DNA of 64,000 nt, taken from Pseudofabraea citricarpa (Eukaryota > Ascomycota > Leotiomycetes > Helotiales > Dermateaceae). The translations under genes were made by a program, and so were the position numbers. Shown piece by piece: positions 46,016 through 56,827 of this stretch. Each line of letters opens with the position of its first letter. The first letter of the stretch is position 1. The notes under the pieces are model-generated. The model saw only the letters and a list, made by a program, of their open reading frames with translations, ran no database searches and was not told where the DNA came from. The DNA is taken from NCBI GenBank assembly GCA_029641185.1, contig JAPWGK010000003.1:310001-374000 (forward strand), given 5' to 3'.

Positions 46016-48106
46016 ATGCCCCATCATTCGCATATGTATTCCATTCTGCAGCGGCGGTCAGTCCTGAAGCCTACTGCCCATTGTCAGTCTCCGTTTCTCT
46101 CTAGCCCATCAAAGAGATACTGGCACACGACTGGCCTTCGCCCCCTGAGTATAGTGAGCACAAAGCACGCGACAGCCATGCCTCGCCTCCTCGCAGTGAG
46201 AAATACCAATACCGGTATTGATTTACTTCCCTGTTCTCTCCGCCAGTCACTAACCTCTGAGTAGTTGAGGCGATATCGGAAGGGGATCTCTACAAGTACA
46301 CGAGACATCGCTGGGCGTTCGTTCAAGCCTCGTTCCATAACTATACTGGAAACTGACTTTCAGCAGAATAAAAGAATCATCCCGTTTGGAGGAGAGATAC
46401 CTCAAGTTCAACCTTCAAGCACTGTTAGACGTCGCAGTTGCAGCATGCTCTAGCAACGGGGCCCGTTATTGTTTGTCTTTCAATACCACAGAGCAATAAA
46501 GCTGCCAAACTGGACCTAACGTTAGCTATAGGTACTACAATACTGAAGTGCAAAGAGGGAATGAATAACAAAGCATATATCCTTACAATGGATAATGGCA
46601 CTGAAGTGTTAGCGAAGCTCCCAAGCCCGTGCGCTGGGCCCTTCTTCTATACAACGGCATCGGAAGTTGCCACCCGTACATTTGTGAGTCGTAACCCAAT
46701 TTACGATGGATACTAGGCGCTGATTCTGCTAGCTGCGTGATGCCTTGAATATTCCAATTCCTCGTATTATCACGTGGTCTGCCAGTCGAAACAATGCTGT
46801 TGGCGCAGAATATATTGTCGAAGAGAAGGCTACAGGAGTGCCTCTTGGAAGCCTCTGGAAGACGTTAGATACGTTGTCCTTGAATGATCGAATGGCCATT
46901 GTGGACAGTATCTTAGAAATTGAGAAGAAACTCGCCTCAACGAAGTTTGCCAAGACTGGTTGTATCTATTTCAGGGAAGATATTCCAAACAGTAAACCTC
47001 TCCAGACGAGCCTACCATTATCATCCCAAATACTAGATCGCTTCACGATGGGGCCTCTCGTTTCAAATGAATTTTGGAGCGGTCAAAAAGCTGGTATGGA
47101 CCTCAATCGCGGACCATGTAAGATTGCTTTATCATCTGTTAATTTACAAAGCTGACAATTAGCAGATGACAAGCCGGAGCAATTTGTCGAAGCGATTGCA
47201 AAGAATGAACGAAAGTTCATCAAGGAATACGCTACTCCTCGCATGGACTATCATCGTTCTCTTATCAAACCAGAGCTGCCACACGAAATGCTTGAACTGA
47301 TAGACCGTTATCTTCAAATGGCGCCAGCGATGGTGCCTTCTCAACTGACTGAAGACATCGATATACGCTCGCCGACACTCTGGCATCCAGACCTCCATCC
47401 TAATAATATATTTGTCGATCCTGAATCGAAGAAAATTTCACACGTAATTGACTGGCAATCCGCATCGAGTCTTCCATTGTTTTACCACCATCATATCCCA
47501 ACCGTCATCAAGCATCAGGGCCCTGGATTTACAGTTTTGGATGACCTGAATTCCTGGCCCGAGCCCCCACAGAACTATGACAGCTTGCCCGTGGATGAGA
47601 AAAAATACATTGATAACGCTATAGCCAGCGAGTACCTTCACAAATACTACCTATCTTCCACGCGAGTGAAGAATCCAAGGCGCTGGGCCGTCTTGCAGAA
47701 AGAAGCAGCAGATGAGCTTAATTTGCGCACTGAGCCTGCGGGATGGGTTCAAAGCGCGTGGAGTAATAACGACACATTCTTTCTTCGCCGAGCACTGATG
47801 AACATTGCGAATCGATGGGATGACCTTTGCCCAGATGCTGGTCCCTGTCCTTGGGTTTTCAGTGAAGAGGAACTAGGTTCCTATGAGCATGAAAAGGAAA
47901 CTAGAGGCTATGTTAGCACTTTTTTGGCCTATTTTCAAGAGAACTGGGATGTCCCCGCAGATGGTTGCGTAGAAGTTGAACGGTTTGATGAAGTGCGCGC
48001 TGAAATGAAGCGGATGAAGGAACATTTTGTTGGGAGTGCAGATGATGAACAGGAGAAGGAGCTTGCTGAGAAGATTTGGCCGTATGAAGATCTTGCAGAT
48101 GCGTAA
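46016..48106 (+). CDS. AIM9: Mitochondrial APH-type kinase (Aim9-like aminoglycoside phosphotransferase family)
   Basis: Aim9-type proteins are mitochondrial members of the aminoglycoside phosphotransferase/choline kinase fold, important for mitochondrial inheritance in yeast. Six exons: 46016-46214, 46265-46316, 46364-46470, 46532-46683, 46733-47117 and 47166-48106 (611 aa). Exon 1 encodes a basic Ser/Arg-rich presequence (SILQRRSVLKPTAHC). The core begins VEAISEGDLYKYTRHRW and continues ERYLKFNLQALLDVAVAACSSNGARYC. The nucleotide loop KEGMNNKAYILTMDNGTEVLAKLPSP contains the likely ATP-binding Lys. The catalytic Brenner-type motif is LWHPDLHPNNIFVD (HxDxxxxN), with the metal-binding VIDWQSAS about 18 residues on. 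An earlier ATG at 45968 and a later one at 46034 are also possible. Exons 2 and 3 are very short and were placed by frame continuity. Confidence 0.85.
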
Positions 48107-48738
48107 TGTTGAAGATATCGAGAGCACTTTGTAATTCAAACATGATAAGTTGTGACACTTATTTGAACTCTAGCATCTAACTAATTATTAGATTCTCTCA
48201 CAACGCCTTCTCGAGAGCATATAATTACTATAATTTCGACCGGAAGGGAAAGACGGGGTTAGATCTGGCTGAGGGATGGATTCCTCGCTAACATCGCTGT
48301 TTAGGTAGAGAAACATCGTCCATGAAAAGTCTCTCGAGAGATTTCTGTTGGGTATGCATCCCCACAGATCTGAGAGACCTGGGGAAAGAGAAGGGGCAAG
48401 GGTTGGGAAAGGAAGAAGACGTTATAAAAAACTTTTAGGATTTTAAGGAAAGCAAGCCAGAAAGAGAAATGTAACATACGACTAGCTATACGTAGAAAAG
48501 AGGTACGAAAATGAAGAAAACAAACAAAAAACAAACCTGCTTTTGCCGATCGCCAGACTTTTGGGTAACCTTATCGCTTATGAAGTGTTATTGGCAAATA
48601 TCTCAACATAGACTAATATAAAATCATTCGCAGCACGTTAGCTTATGACTTGAAATTTTACGCTTTTAAGGAGTTTACAGAATGGCCCTGTATTGTGATT
48701 CAATTGCTATTAGTTTTATGACTTATTTTTCTTCCCCT
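48107..48738. other. Intergenic between convergent AIM9-like and DHA2 genes
   Basis: No gene seen. 3' UTRs and AT-rich sequence. Confidence 0.5.
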
Positions 48739-50508
48739 CTAAATGTCCTGTGAATCCTCCGCTTTTGTCAACGACTGTATCCCTGTCTTCGTCTCTGTAT
48801 GCTCGGTTCTCAGCTTTCGGTGCTTAATGAACGCACCAGCTACCATAGCTACAGCTGCCAAGCACGTGTACAAAATAAACATATTCCTCATACTCCACGC
48901 GAAAGCTTCCAGGACCACTTGACGCTGTGAGGCGTCTTGGATCGACCGTGGAAGACCTATGTTTGCCGCTGCCTGGCTACCCGACAGGGCTTCGAGGACA
49001 GATTCGCTGAGGCCAGCAGCAGCAAGGGACGACTGCCAAGTATCCATACTGTTTTGGAATACTACACCACCGACCACGACAGATAGCGCCATCGCAATGT
49101 TACGGATAAACCCCAAGGATGCCGTGGCTGCCGCAGTATCAGCCTGGCTAACACTGTTCTGGATAGCAACCATAGGCGCCTGGAAAATAAGCCCAGGGCC
49201 GAAAGCACCAACGATTTCTAACCCGACCACCACCGCAACAGAAGTGTTGGTCCCGAAATACATGTACATCCCTGTCCCTAAAGTCATGAGCGTTGTGCCG
49301 GTCCATATGATTTCCCTGTAGCGGCCTGTGCGATGGATCAGGAGGCCGGCCATAATTTCAGTGGCGGCTTGCATTACTATCAGCGGTAGTAATAGAACAC
49401 CGCTCCGGAGTGGTGAGACTTGCAGCACACTCTGAAAGTATAGCGGTAGATAATACTCTATGCCTATGAGAACCATGCCGTGCGAAAAGACAACAATGAA
49501 AGTTGCATTGTTAGACCAATTTGTAAACACGGTCAGGGGCATTAGTGGGTATTTGGCCAGCCGTTTCTCGTTAAAAAGGAAGAAGCCGATCATGACCGTT
49601 CCGAATACAATCAAGCAGATGAATTTCGGGCTATTCCAAGGAAATATTGCACCACCGAAATTCAGTCCAATGAGAAGCAGAAGGCTGACCGCTAGTATAG
49701 AGAGAGTCCCAAACCAATCGACGGCCCGAATGCCTTCGCTTAGCTTTGTACGGGGGTTGTGCACATCCAGGTACAAAACCAAGAGGGCAAAGGTGACCCC
49801 AGAGATAGGGAGGTTGATCCAGAAGCACCACCGCCAACTCTTGTACTGTGTAAAGGCTCCCCCAATTAGTGGTCCAGCGGACCCAGCAAGTGCCCACACG
49901 AGTCCTACAAAGCCTAAGTATATTGATCGCTTCCGCACACTGAAGAGATCCGAGATCGTGATGATTACCACTGGTATTAGGCCACCGCTAGCTGTGCCCT
50001 GCAGCGATCGTCCAGCAATGAGCATTGGCATACTCGCACTTAGTGCCACAATCATGCTTGCGGCTGCAAATAAACCGACCGCTACAAGTAGCACAGGCTT
50101 GCGGCCCCAAATGTCGCTGAATTTTGCCCAGATTGGTCCTGTAGCGGCGTTGGCAAGCAGGTAGGCGCCACCAATCCAAATATAACCCGAGGCAGAATTC
50201 AGGTCAGCGCAGATTGTGGGGATAGCTATTGAGACGATGGTTTGATCAAGGGCGGCTACACCGAGAGCAAGCTACACGGCATCGTTAGCAAAGTAGTATT
50301 GGCTAGAGACTAGAATTGGTTAGGCTACATAGAGAGCCGACAAAATGGCGCATAGGCGCAGCTTTGTGCGGACCTTGGGGCCATCTATCAGATCAAGTGG
50401 CGTGATCGGGGTATTATTACTAGAAGAATCCCCCACAGTAGGAAGTTCTGTGGGCAATTCAGCAGTTACCGAAGGAGGCCTGGTGGCTTTAATAGCATCC
50501 ATGGTCAT
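48739..50508 (-). CDS. Major facilitator superfamily transporter, DHA2 (14-helix) drug efflux type
   Basis: Plasma-membrane proton antiporter of the DHA2 family (multidrug and toxin efflux). Exons on the minus strand are 50508-50329 and 50271-48739 (570 aa), joined by a 57-nt intron with a GTAGCC donor. After a cytosolic N-terminus of about 50 residues, helix 1 carries ALGVAALDQTIVSIAIPTI, the DHA2 motif D1-like LD.TIV..A.P.I. GYIWIGGAYLLANAATGPIWAKFSDIWGRKP (motif A) follows. SLQGTASGGLIPVVIITISDLF and LGFVGLVWALAGSAGPLIGGAF (motif C) identify an antiporter. The central loop WRWCFWINLPISGVTFALLVLYLDVHNPR is characteristic of the 14-helix group. Later helices are complete up to the tail KHRKLRTEHTETKTG. 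The substrate is unknown. Confidence 0.92.
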
Positions 50509-52405
50509 AACACATGAGCGAAGAGGTGAATGAATAACAAAAATGAAATGTAACGACGCGATGCGATTTTATATATTTAGCGATGGAACATGATGACTAA
50601 GGATAAAAGCGATCTATGCAACGGCCCGGTCGTGACTCACCCGTGATAATTTCCAAATCCAGTGGATACTCACGCCGGATTTAATGTAGTTAGATCAAGC
50701 ACCCTAGTGTTAATGGCGCAATCCAGATCTCGGATGGCGCAATCCAGATTTCGCTTAAGATTGAGGACGGTAATGTCGTTTAAGGGAAGGTGCACCTCCT
50801 ACCTAGAACATAACTTACTCTGAGGTAGCAGACTACTGTTTAGTTTTTGATCTTGCGGGGCTCAGCACGATAAGATGTACAGTGATAATATTCTAGCAAG
50901 CCAGTTGAAGAAATGGGGGTTCAGAGAGGGGTGAGAGGAAGACAAGAAAAAGACTTGTAAAGCGGCACATGAAATGTGAATATATTAAGCGATAATCGTC
51001 GCTTAACTCTGTCTGGCCTATTTTCTTTAGGTGACAGAGATACTGCGTACCTAGAAACATATTAGAACAAGAATACTAAAATCACCTCAACCCATTTCAA
51101 TGGTACATTTGGCCATGTAAAGAGAACCAATTCTGAAGAAGCGAAATGATTTGTTTATCGCTAACATCTAGTCGCATCAAATCACGCATGTCAGTCTTGG
51201 AAGGAAACCACCTCAGAATTTATTGAATTGAAGCATGATGAAGACAACACAGTATATTGAGTGCTGGAATTCATCTACATGAGGACGTATTCAGACATTT
51301 CCTGCCTTAAGAAGCCTGCCAATGACAAAACTGAAAGTATAGTAAGCTTCCGAAAGGGAGATGATTCGAGCCATGTACTGGTTCCTCTAGGTCACGTCAG
51401 TTGCGCCCCTGGAATGATTTTGACGTTAAGAGCTATAGCAAATAGCAACTTATGAATAGTAAGTATATAATTGCCGCTTAATTTAATAATACATGAGATG
51501 TTATTAAGATAGGATTTGATAGCTCTTTCAACAATAAAAAGTCTAACCACCTTTCCTTTTATGTGAGCTCTTCGATTGAAATCTACCTAGCGACTTGGTT
51601 CTAGGTTATAACTGAATCAAAAATCACCCAGGTTTCCAAGACGGTGTTTGATAACATAAAAGCACCAGAATATTCAAAGGCTCCAAGGGGCGTAATAGTA
51701 GCTAAAGACCAAACTACTAGGAATGTGTACAAGATGCGAGGAAGATTTAGCAATTCAGCGGAAAGTGGACCTGTCTTTCAGTGGAAAGATGTGGAAATCA
51801 AATCAGAAGGCAAATGAAGAAAGCAGGTGTAGCACGCAATCATGCCACAATACGTAACAATACCCATAATGCAAACTAATCCTTGCAGACTCGATTTAGA
51901 GAGAAAGGTAGTATTTTTATTGAATGATAGCAAGACTCCAAAGCCTACTGAAATATTCTATCTGTGCTACCATTGTAGCATATTGTTCCAACTTTGGAAA
52001 CTACCTTCGCATCATTGACGCCAACTAGCAGGATGCCATTCTAGTGATATCCCCAGGTTTTGATAGGAAGCATGCCGGATAAGTACTACATCTTTGAGGT
52101 GCTTATTCTTGCCGTACACATCATAACTCAATACCGAGCGTCTAGTACCGTATCTCAGTCATTGATACTTGAGCCATTCAAGGCCAGAAGTGCTTGGAAG
52201 AGACTGGATTAATGGTGCCTACCGGAATAATGATTTCGATTGTTGAGGGGCCGGTAGATATATGTGTCGAACTGTCGGCTAATGCGGCATGCTGATTTTT
52301 GATAATGCTGCTCGGATTGCTAGCTTGTGAAGAAAGCTGCATAGCAGTGCATGGAGGTAAAACAACAAGCATGTGTGGGGATTATGACCCAACAGCCTAA
52401 CCTAT
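50509..52405. other. 1.9-kb AT-rich intergenic region
   Basis: It holds the promoter of the DHA2 gene and AT-rich sequence. A short direct repeat GGCGCAATCCAGAT occurs at about 50714 and 50736, 22 bp apart. Small frames (51261-51455; 52178-52372 minus) show no family features. No gene is supported. Confidence 0.45.
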
Positions 52406-53827
52406 TCAGTCTGGGGAAGTACGCTCGGAACTTCTGTTATTTCCCCTCCTTTCGTCGTTTGTAGCCTGCAACAAGTCTCTTAAGCTGCCTTCAGCATGCG
52501 ACGTACTTCTCATGCGTCTCTGATTGGCAGTTTGGCTGACATCAGGGGTTCTAGCCCAGGGTATCCAAGAACTAAGGTTTGCCAAGATTGACTGTCCTTT
52601 CGATGGCTCTGGTCTCAATGTTGATGCACTTGACTCGTTACGAATCACATTTGGTTTAGTCGACATAAGAGCCTGCCAAGTTGGCGATGCCATTGAGATT
52701 GATGGATCAAAATCTGGCACGCTATCCAAGAACCCTGTAGTGGATGTTTGTGGTCTTGCAGGTTCACTTATCAAAGAGGTAGGAGATGTAAGTGATCCTG
52801 CATCATGTCTGAAGCCTTGAGCACTGTCGATAATTATCGACGCAAACGTTGCAGACTTGGATCGTACATGTTTTGAAGGCTGGGTGGTTACTGGTCCAGC
52901 CTCGATGGCATCTTCGACCGACGGCTCGGGTGGTTGGGATTGCTTCTTGGCTGCTCTACCTCGAACTTCCTCAGCTAGCACAGCAGCAGGCTTCTTCTTT
53001 GTCTTGTCTTCATCAGACGAACGTGACGAAGACATGATAGTTTCGAGAGTGCCATAAGCTGCTGATTTGACACGCCTTCCGCCTCTGGAGCCTCTGCTAC
53101 GCGTTTGCTCCTCGTCCGAACCTATGGCTTGCAGAGTGGGACCAGCTCCATTTGTGGGTAACCCTCCTCCAACACCAATGTTCTGTAAATAAGGCTCGCC
53201 ACGTCCATGTGGTGGCATATGTACTTCGTACTGGTTGCTCAAGCTGTATCGACTTCTTGCACAAATCTCAGCGATGCGTTCCAGGTCTTCTGTAACTCCG
53301 TGCCGAATCTCGTCCATGATTCCCTTGAAGCTGAAAGCTTCAATTGGAGGAAGCTTTACATCCATCGTGCCATTACTGACCCCGGATCTTCCGTTGGGCT
53401 TTTTGATCGCCACTGACTCTCGACGTTGCGGGCGAGGTCGAGCTGCCCCCGAGTATGTTCTTACAATGACTGGCTGACTGAAGGTGCTGTTCCTAGCCCC
53501 AGTAGACTTCGCGTACCTGTGTCGAGGTGATCCCCGAGTAGTACCATTCAATTGCCGAAGAGCAGATATTCGATGTGCGACTGTTGCTTCGTCAAGAATG
53601 TGTTCTCCGCGTGCCGCTTCTTCGGATTCCACCAGGCTGGCACTCGAGGTGTTCGCACTCCAAAGACTGGGCGGGAGGAAATGGAGTGGCAGTGAGTGTC
53701 GCCTGCTCGAATCTGGAGCTGAGTGGGCTCCTTTTGAGGGGCTCAAAGGCAGCAGTCGCTTGGTATCATCGAGAGTGGGCTGCTGCAACTTGGGCGATGA
53801 AGCATTGGCTGTAGCATTGCTTGCCAT
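52406..53827 (-). CDS. Uncharacterised Ser/Arg-rich protein
   Basis: I do not recognise a named family. It is a single exon of 473 aa; the first ATG in frame is at 53827 (MASNATANASSPKLQQ), with no ATG further upstream. It is mostly disordered, rich in Ser, Pro and Arg (RRHSLPLHF, RHRYAKSTGARNS, RPRPQRRESV). One short conserved-looking ordered block lies at about residues 160-200 (LPPIEAFSFKGIMDEIRHGVTEDLERIAEICARSRYSLSNQYEVHMPPHG). That block looks like a helical protein-interaction module and may be the functional core. Several RRxS/RxxS-type sites suggest kinase regulation. It diverges from the WW-like protein gene with only 299 bp between the ATGs, so they may share a promoter. Confidence 0.75.
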   Translation of the reverse strand: MASNATANASSPKLQQPTLDDTKRLLPLSPSKGAHSAPDSSRRHSLPLHFLPPSLWSANTSSASLVESEEAARGEHILDEATVAHRISALRQLNGTTRGSPRHRYAKSTGARNSTFSQPVIVRTYSGAARPRPQRRESVAIKKPNGRSGVSNGTMDVKLPPIEAFSFKGIMDEIRHGVTEDLERIAEICARSRYSLSNQYEVHMPPHGRGEPYLQNIGVGGGLPTNGAGPTLQAIGSDEEQTRSRGSRGGRRVKSAAYGTLETIMSSSRSSDEDKTKKKPAAVLAEEVRGRAAKKQSQPPEPSVEDAIEAGPVTTQPSKHVRSKSATFASIIIDSAQGFRHDAGSLTSPTSLISEPARPQTSTTGFLDSVPDFDPSISMASPTWQALMSTKPNVIRNESSASTLRPEPSKGQSILANLSSWIPWARTPDVSQTANQRRMRSTSHAEGSLRDLLQATNDERRGNNRSSERTSPD

Positions 53828-54126
53828 GATGAGGTGTCTATGTGTTGCGGAGAGACATGGCACGTTTGAGGAGGGACGAGTGCATGGCAGCAGCAGAGGG
53901 GTGGATTTCGTTCTTCAGGAGCTGTTGGGGGGGCTCGGACGAGAGTTGTTGCTGCACTGTGAAGTGTCAACGGGGCTAGCAGGGGGCACAGCAGCCGTTA
54001 CGATTTAGAGTTAGCTTATCGTTGGTTAGCGCGAGCCTTCGCCCTTTCCCCGCCATCTTTCTATTATCGCCAGACGTTCGTTATCGAGCCTCATCACCCG
54101 AAACATCAGAGCGCCCAACATTCAAC
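53828..54126. promoter_or_regulatory. Short bidirectional promoter
   Basis: 299 bp separates two divergent ATGs (53827 minus, 54127 plus), so both core promoters and leaders must lie here. No clear TATA box; pyrimidine-rich tracts near the ATGs. Confidence 0.5.
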
Positions 54127-55806
54127 ATGGCTCCTCCATCCGAGAATCGCGACAATAAAGACCAACGCGACGCCCAACAATCCTCTGACAATCCCTTCAT
54201 CAAGTTCCGCCAGTTTGCGGATGCTCAGGTTGGGTCCATACTACAGAGCTTGATCGGACTACCCTCAGCCTTTTCGAAATCCTCTGACAATCAACACTGG
54301 GCTGATTTCGACGACGACCTGAAACGACGGGACGAATTACAGACGAGAAAACAGGCATTGAAGGATTCGGAGACCGGACAGTCGCCCGGGGAAGATAATC
54401 AGAGCGAGGTTTGCATGCCCGTTAAGAAATCACCCGACTGGACACAAGCTGCGAGATCGCGCTACAATCACCCCCCAACGACGAAGAATATGGACGACGA
54501 AGGTGAGAGAGAATGGCTTGAAGCAGAAGAAGAAGCGACCTCGAACAATGATATCCCTTTATATGCTCCTGTCACCAAGTCACTTTTTGCCCATCTCAAG
54601 CAGGCAGCCGAAGACAACGTGAATTGGAATCAGCGAGAACTTGATGGCTTCAAGCCAATCGTATTGTCTTTACCTGCGGGATGGGAAAAGTTCCAGTCTC
54701 CAGATGGCCAGCAGTATTTCTGGAATGAGGAAACGAAAGAGTCGACACGGAACCCTATGGCCACCCTTCTATACGTTCTCCGATCGAATCAGAAACCGGC
54801 GAATTTCTCACAGGCGCTCCAGTATATGGCTTTCAATAATCTCAACAGTACAGCCAATATACCTGCAAATCTCTGGGGTTACTCAACGCTCCATTCCGAC
54901 TCATCACTTCTGCCGTACCTTTTGTTCTCTTCGTATTCCCCTTTGAAACTGAACCATATGTTCCGTACATCTCCCGGTCCTGATTATATGGCAGCATTCG
55001 AGGACCTCATCCTTTTGCACAACGGCTCCCCTATGGTCTCTGGCAAAGGTCGTACTTTTACCACACTCGACTCATCCAAGGACGGCATGAGATGGGTATA
55101 CTATTTAAGGAGTAGCGGCATACTCAATGAACCCGACCATCTTCTCAGAATGGTTAACGCAGCAACGAGCGCTGATGGCACCAGCATCATGAAGGATGTC
55201 TTCCAGTCTTTATTTAAAGCAAGTGCCCAGGTTATAGATTCATCCAAAGATCCAAACACAGAGCTAGACACCTATGAAAGATTTCTACAGTCTGCTTCGT
55301 CTCCTCATGGTTTGTCACACGCTCAATTGGAGTATGCAGAGGCTATACGGTCGATTCGGCAAGAGCTAGAAGCATCAGAGTTCGAGAAATGGAAGACTCA
55401 TTTCGAGACGCCACCCGAGAAGGCCACCGAGAAAAGCCCATTGCGTAACGCTCATGTTGACTACGTGGAGGCTGAGAGGTTGTTTCGGGAGCTAGAGGGG
55501 TCGGAGTTCGGGACGGGGAAGACTAAGGTTGTTGAGAAAATCCCGATGCCAAATACTCCAAAACAAAATCCAGATCCAGAAAGGGTGGTTTCCTCTTTCA
55601 CATCATCAGAGCACATTACTCACGATGATGGTACTGTAGAGACAATTCTTTCGATCCGGAAACGATTTGCAGATGGCAGGGAGACTGTTACAGAAACAAC
55701 ACATACACGACTACCCCGAAGTGGCGAAGAGCCCACAGATGTAGAACAAGGCCAGGAACCTGAAGCCAAGAGCGAAAGCCGGAAAAAAGGTTGGTTTTGG
55801 AATTAG
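54127..55806 (+). CDS. Uncharacterised protein with a degenerate WW-like domain
   Basis: Single exon, 559 aa, from the first in-frame ATG at 54127. About residues 180-210 read LPAGWEKFQSPDGQQYFWNEETKESTRNP. This follows the WW pattern (LPxGWE...G..Y..N..T..S...P) with the first Trp and the Tyr-Phe present, but the second conserved Trp is replaced. Proline-ligand binding is therefore doubtful. The N-terminus (DNPFIKFRQFADAQVGSILQSLIGLPSAF) looks like a short amphipathic helix. Much of the rest is acidic and disordered with repeated YAEAIRSIRQELEASEFEKWKT and YVEAERLFRELEGSEFGTGKT, a degenerate internal duplication of about 70 residues (about 432-498). The C-terminus is basic-aromatic (SRKKGWFWN). 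I cannot name the function. Confidence 0.75.
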   Translation: MAPPSENRDNKDQRDAQQSSDNPFIKFRQFADAQVGSILQSLIGLPSAFSKSSDNQHWADFDDDLKRRDELQTRKQALKDSETGQSPGEDNQSEVCMPVKKSPDWTQAARSRYNHPPTTKNMDDEGEREWLEAEEEATSNNDIPLYAPVTKSLFAHLKQAAEDNVNWNQRELDGFKPIVLSLPAGWEKFQSPDGQQYFWNEETKESTRNPMATLLYVLRSNQKPANFSQALQYMAFNNLNSTANIPANLWGYSTLHSDSSLLPYLLFSSYSPLKLNHMFRTSPGPDYMAAFEDLILLHNGSPMVSGKGRTFTTLDSSKDGMRWVYYLRSSGILNEPDHLLRMVNAATSADGTSIMKDVFQSLFKASAQVIDSSKDPNTELDTYERFLQSASSPHGLSHAQLEYAEAIRSIRQELEASEFEKWKTHFETPPEKATEKSPLRNAHVDYVEAERLFRELEGSEFGTGKTKVVEKIPMPNTPKQNPDPERVVSSFTSSEHITHDDGTVETILSIRKRFADGRETVTETTHTRLPRSGEEPTDVEQGQEPEAKSESRKKGWFWN

Positions 55807-56827
55807 GCTGCATGATAGGTAATGATTTAGGGTGCGGAGGAGTTTGAGCCCAGTAGGCCAGGGGCCTCTAAGAAATTGCTTGGTATTATATATAATGATG
55901 GTTGGACAAGAGTATCTCCGCTCTCTTGTGATATTTCAAAATCATAGAGATTACAATTAGCGTATTTCCCGTTTTGAGGTTTTGTGATTAAGCGCCCGAA
56001 GGATGCGAGTCTCTTCGGACTTCATCATAGTCCTTCTGTTGGATTTCCCCTGTTTCTTTTTGCGGTTATTTATATGCAAGTGCAAGTTTTCTTTTTCATC
56101 TGTAAGGTTAGTGATCAGCATTACTTTCCTGAGCTAGATGAGTATTGAAAAGTTCCAGTGGGATTATGCAAGCGTTGCGTTGAGCGAGAGAATAATACTA
56201 GTGTATGCAGATGATGATGATGATGATAATAATAGAAGATCAATATACAAAGGATACTTAGGTAGGTAGTCTATGTCAGTCAGACATATATAATACTTAT
56301 CAAGTGAATGTATATATATCTTCAACTTTTAAGATCCTTTCAGATGCAATGAGCTTGCAGATCAGCTTGAATGCTTACAGAGTGACTCGAAACGGCCAAG
56401 GAAAAGAGACATAGGTAGGCAGACAAAGGACAATGCCGGAGAGCAGACTCCTAGCTGGACTATCTCGCCAACAGTACCTAGGTACTTGCGCAAGCTATTT
56501 CAGCACATGATACTCAGGGTCGCAGTTCGCTAGTACTTGAGATCCTTTTTAGTGCGCGTGCTCGGTAACATAATAGTCCTATTGTTTCCTCAACCACGCG
56601 CACTCAACCTCCTCACACCATTCCCGTCAGTTGGCATCCTCATCCGCGTCAACTCAACTTCCTCATACCATTCCCCTCAGTTGGCATCATCCTCGCCAAC
56701 GCGATCTCCGCAACATAAAAGTCGTCCTGTCTTTTCATCCGCGTCAAGTCAACCTCTTCACACGCAGCTCGCCAATCCGCATCATCCTCGCCGACTCGAT
56801 CTTTGCGCGTCACAATCCACCAGCACC
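55807..56827. other. 1-kb intergenic with a GAT microsatellite and a 50-bp repeat in the leader
   Basis: A (GAT)n microsatellite lies at about 56210-56229. Immediately before the SAP-domain gene, a 50-bp unit (ACTCAACYTCCTCAYACCA...) occurs at 56601 and 56651 and in weaker form near 56744. These may affect the leader of the downstream gene. The frame is open here from 56537 but has no ATG before 56828. Confidence 0.55.
56601..56700. repeat. 50-bp tandem duplication
   Basis: Two near-identical copies, 56601-56650 and 56651-56700, sharing CTCAGTTGGCATC-like sequence. A third partial copy lies near 56744-56795. Confidence 0.8.

Noticed and set aside
49460..50164. 234-codon plus-strand frame
   Set aside because: Antisense shadow of the DHA2 transporter.
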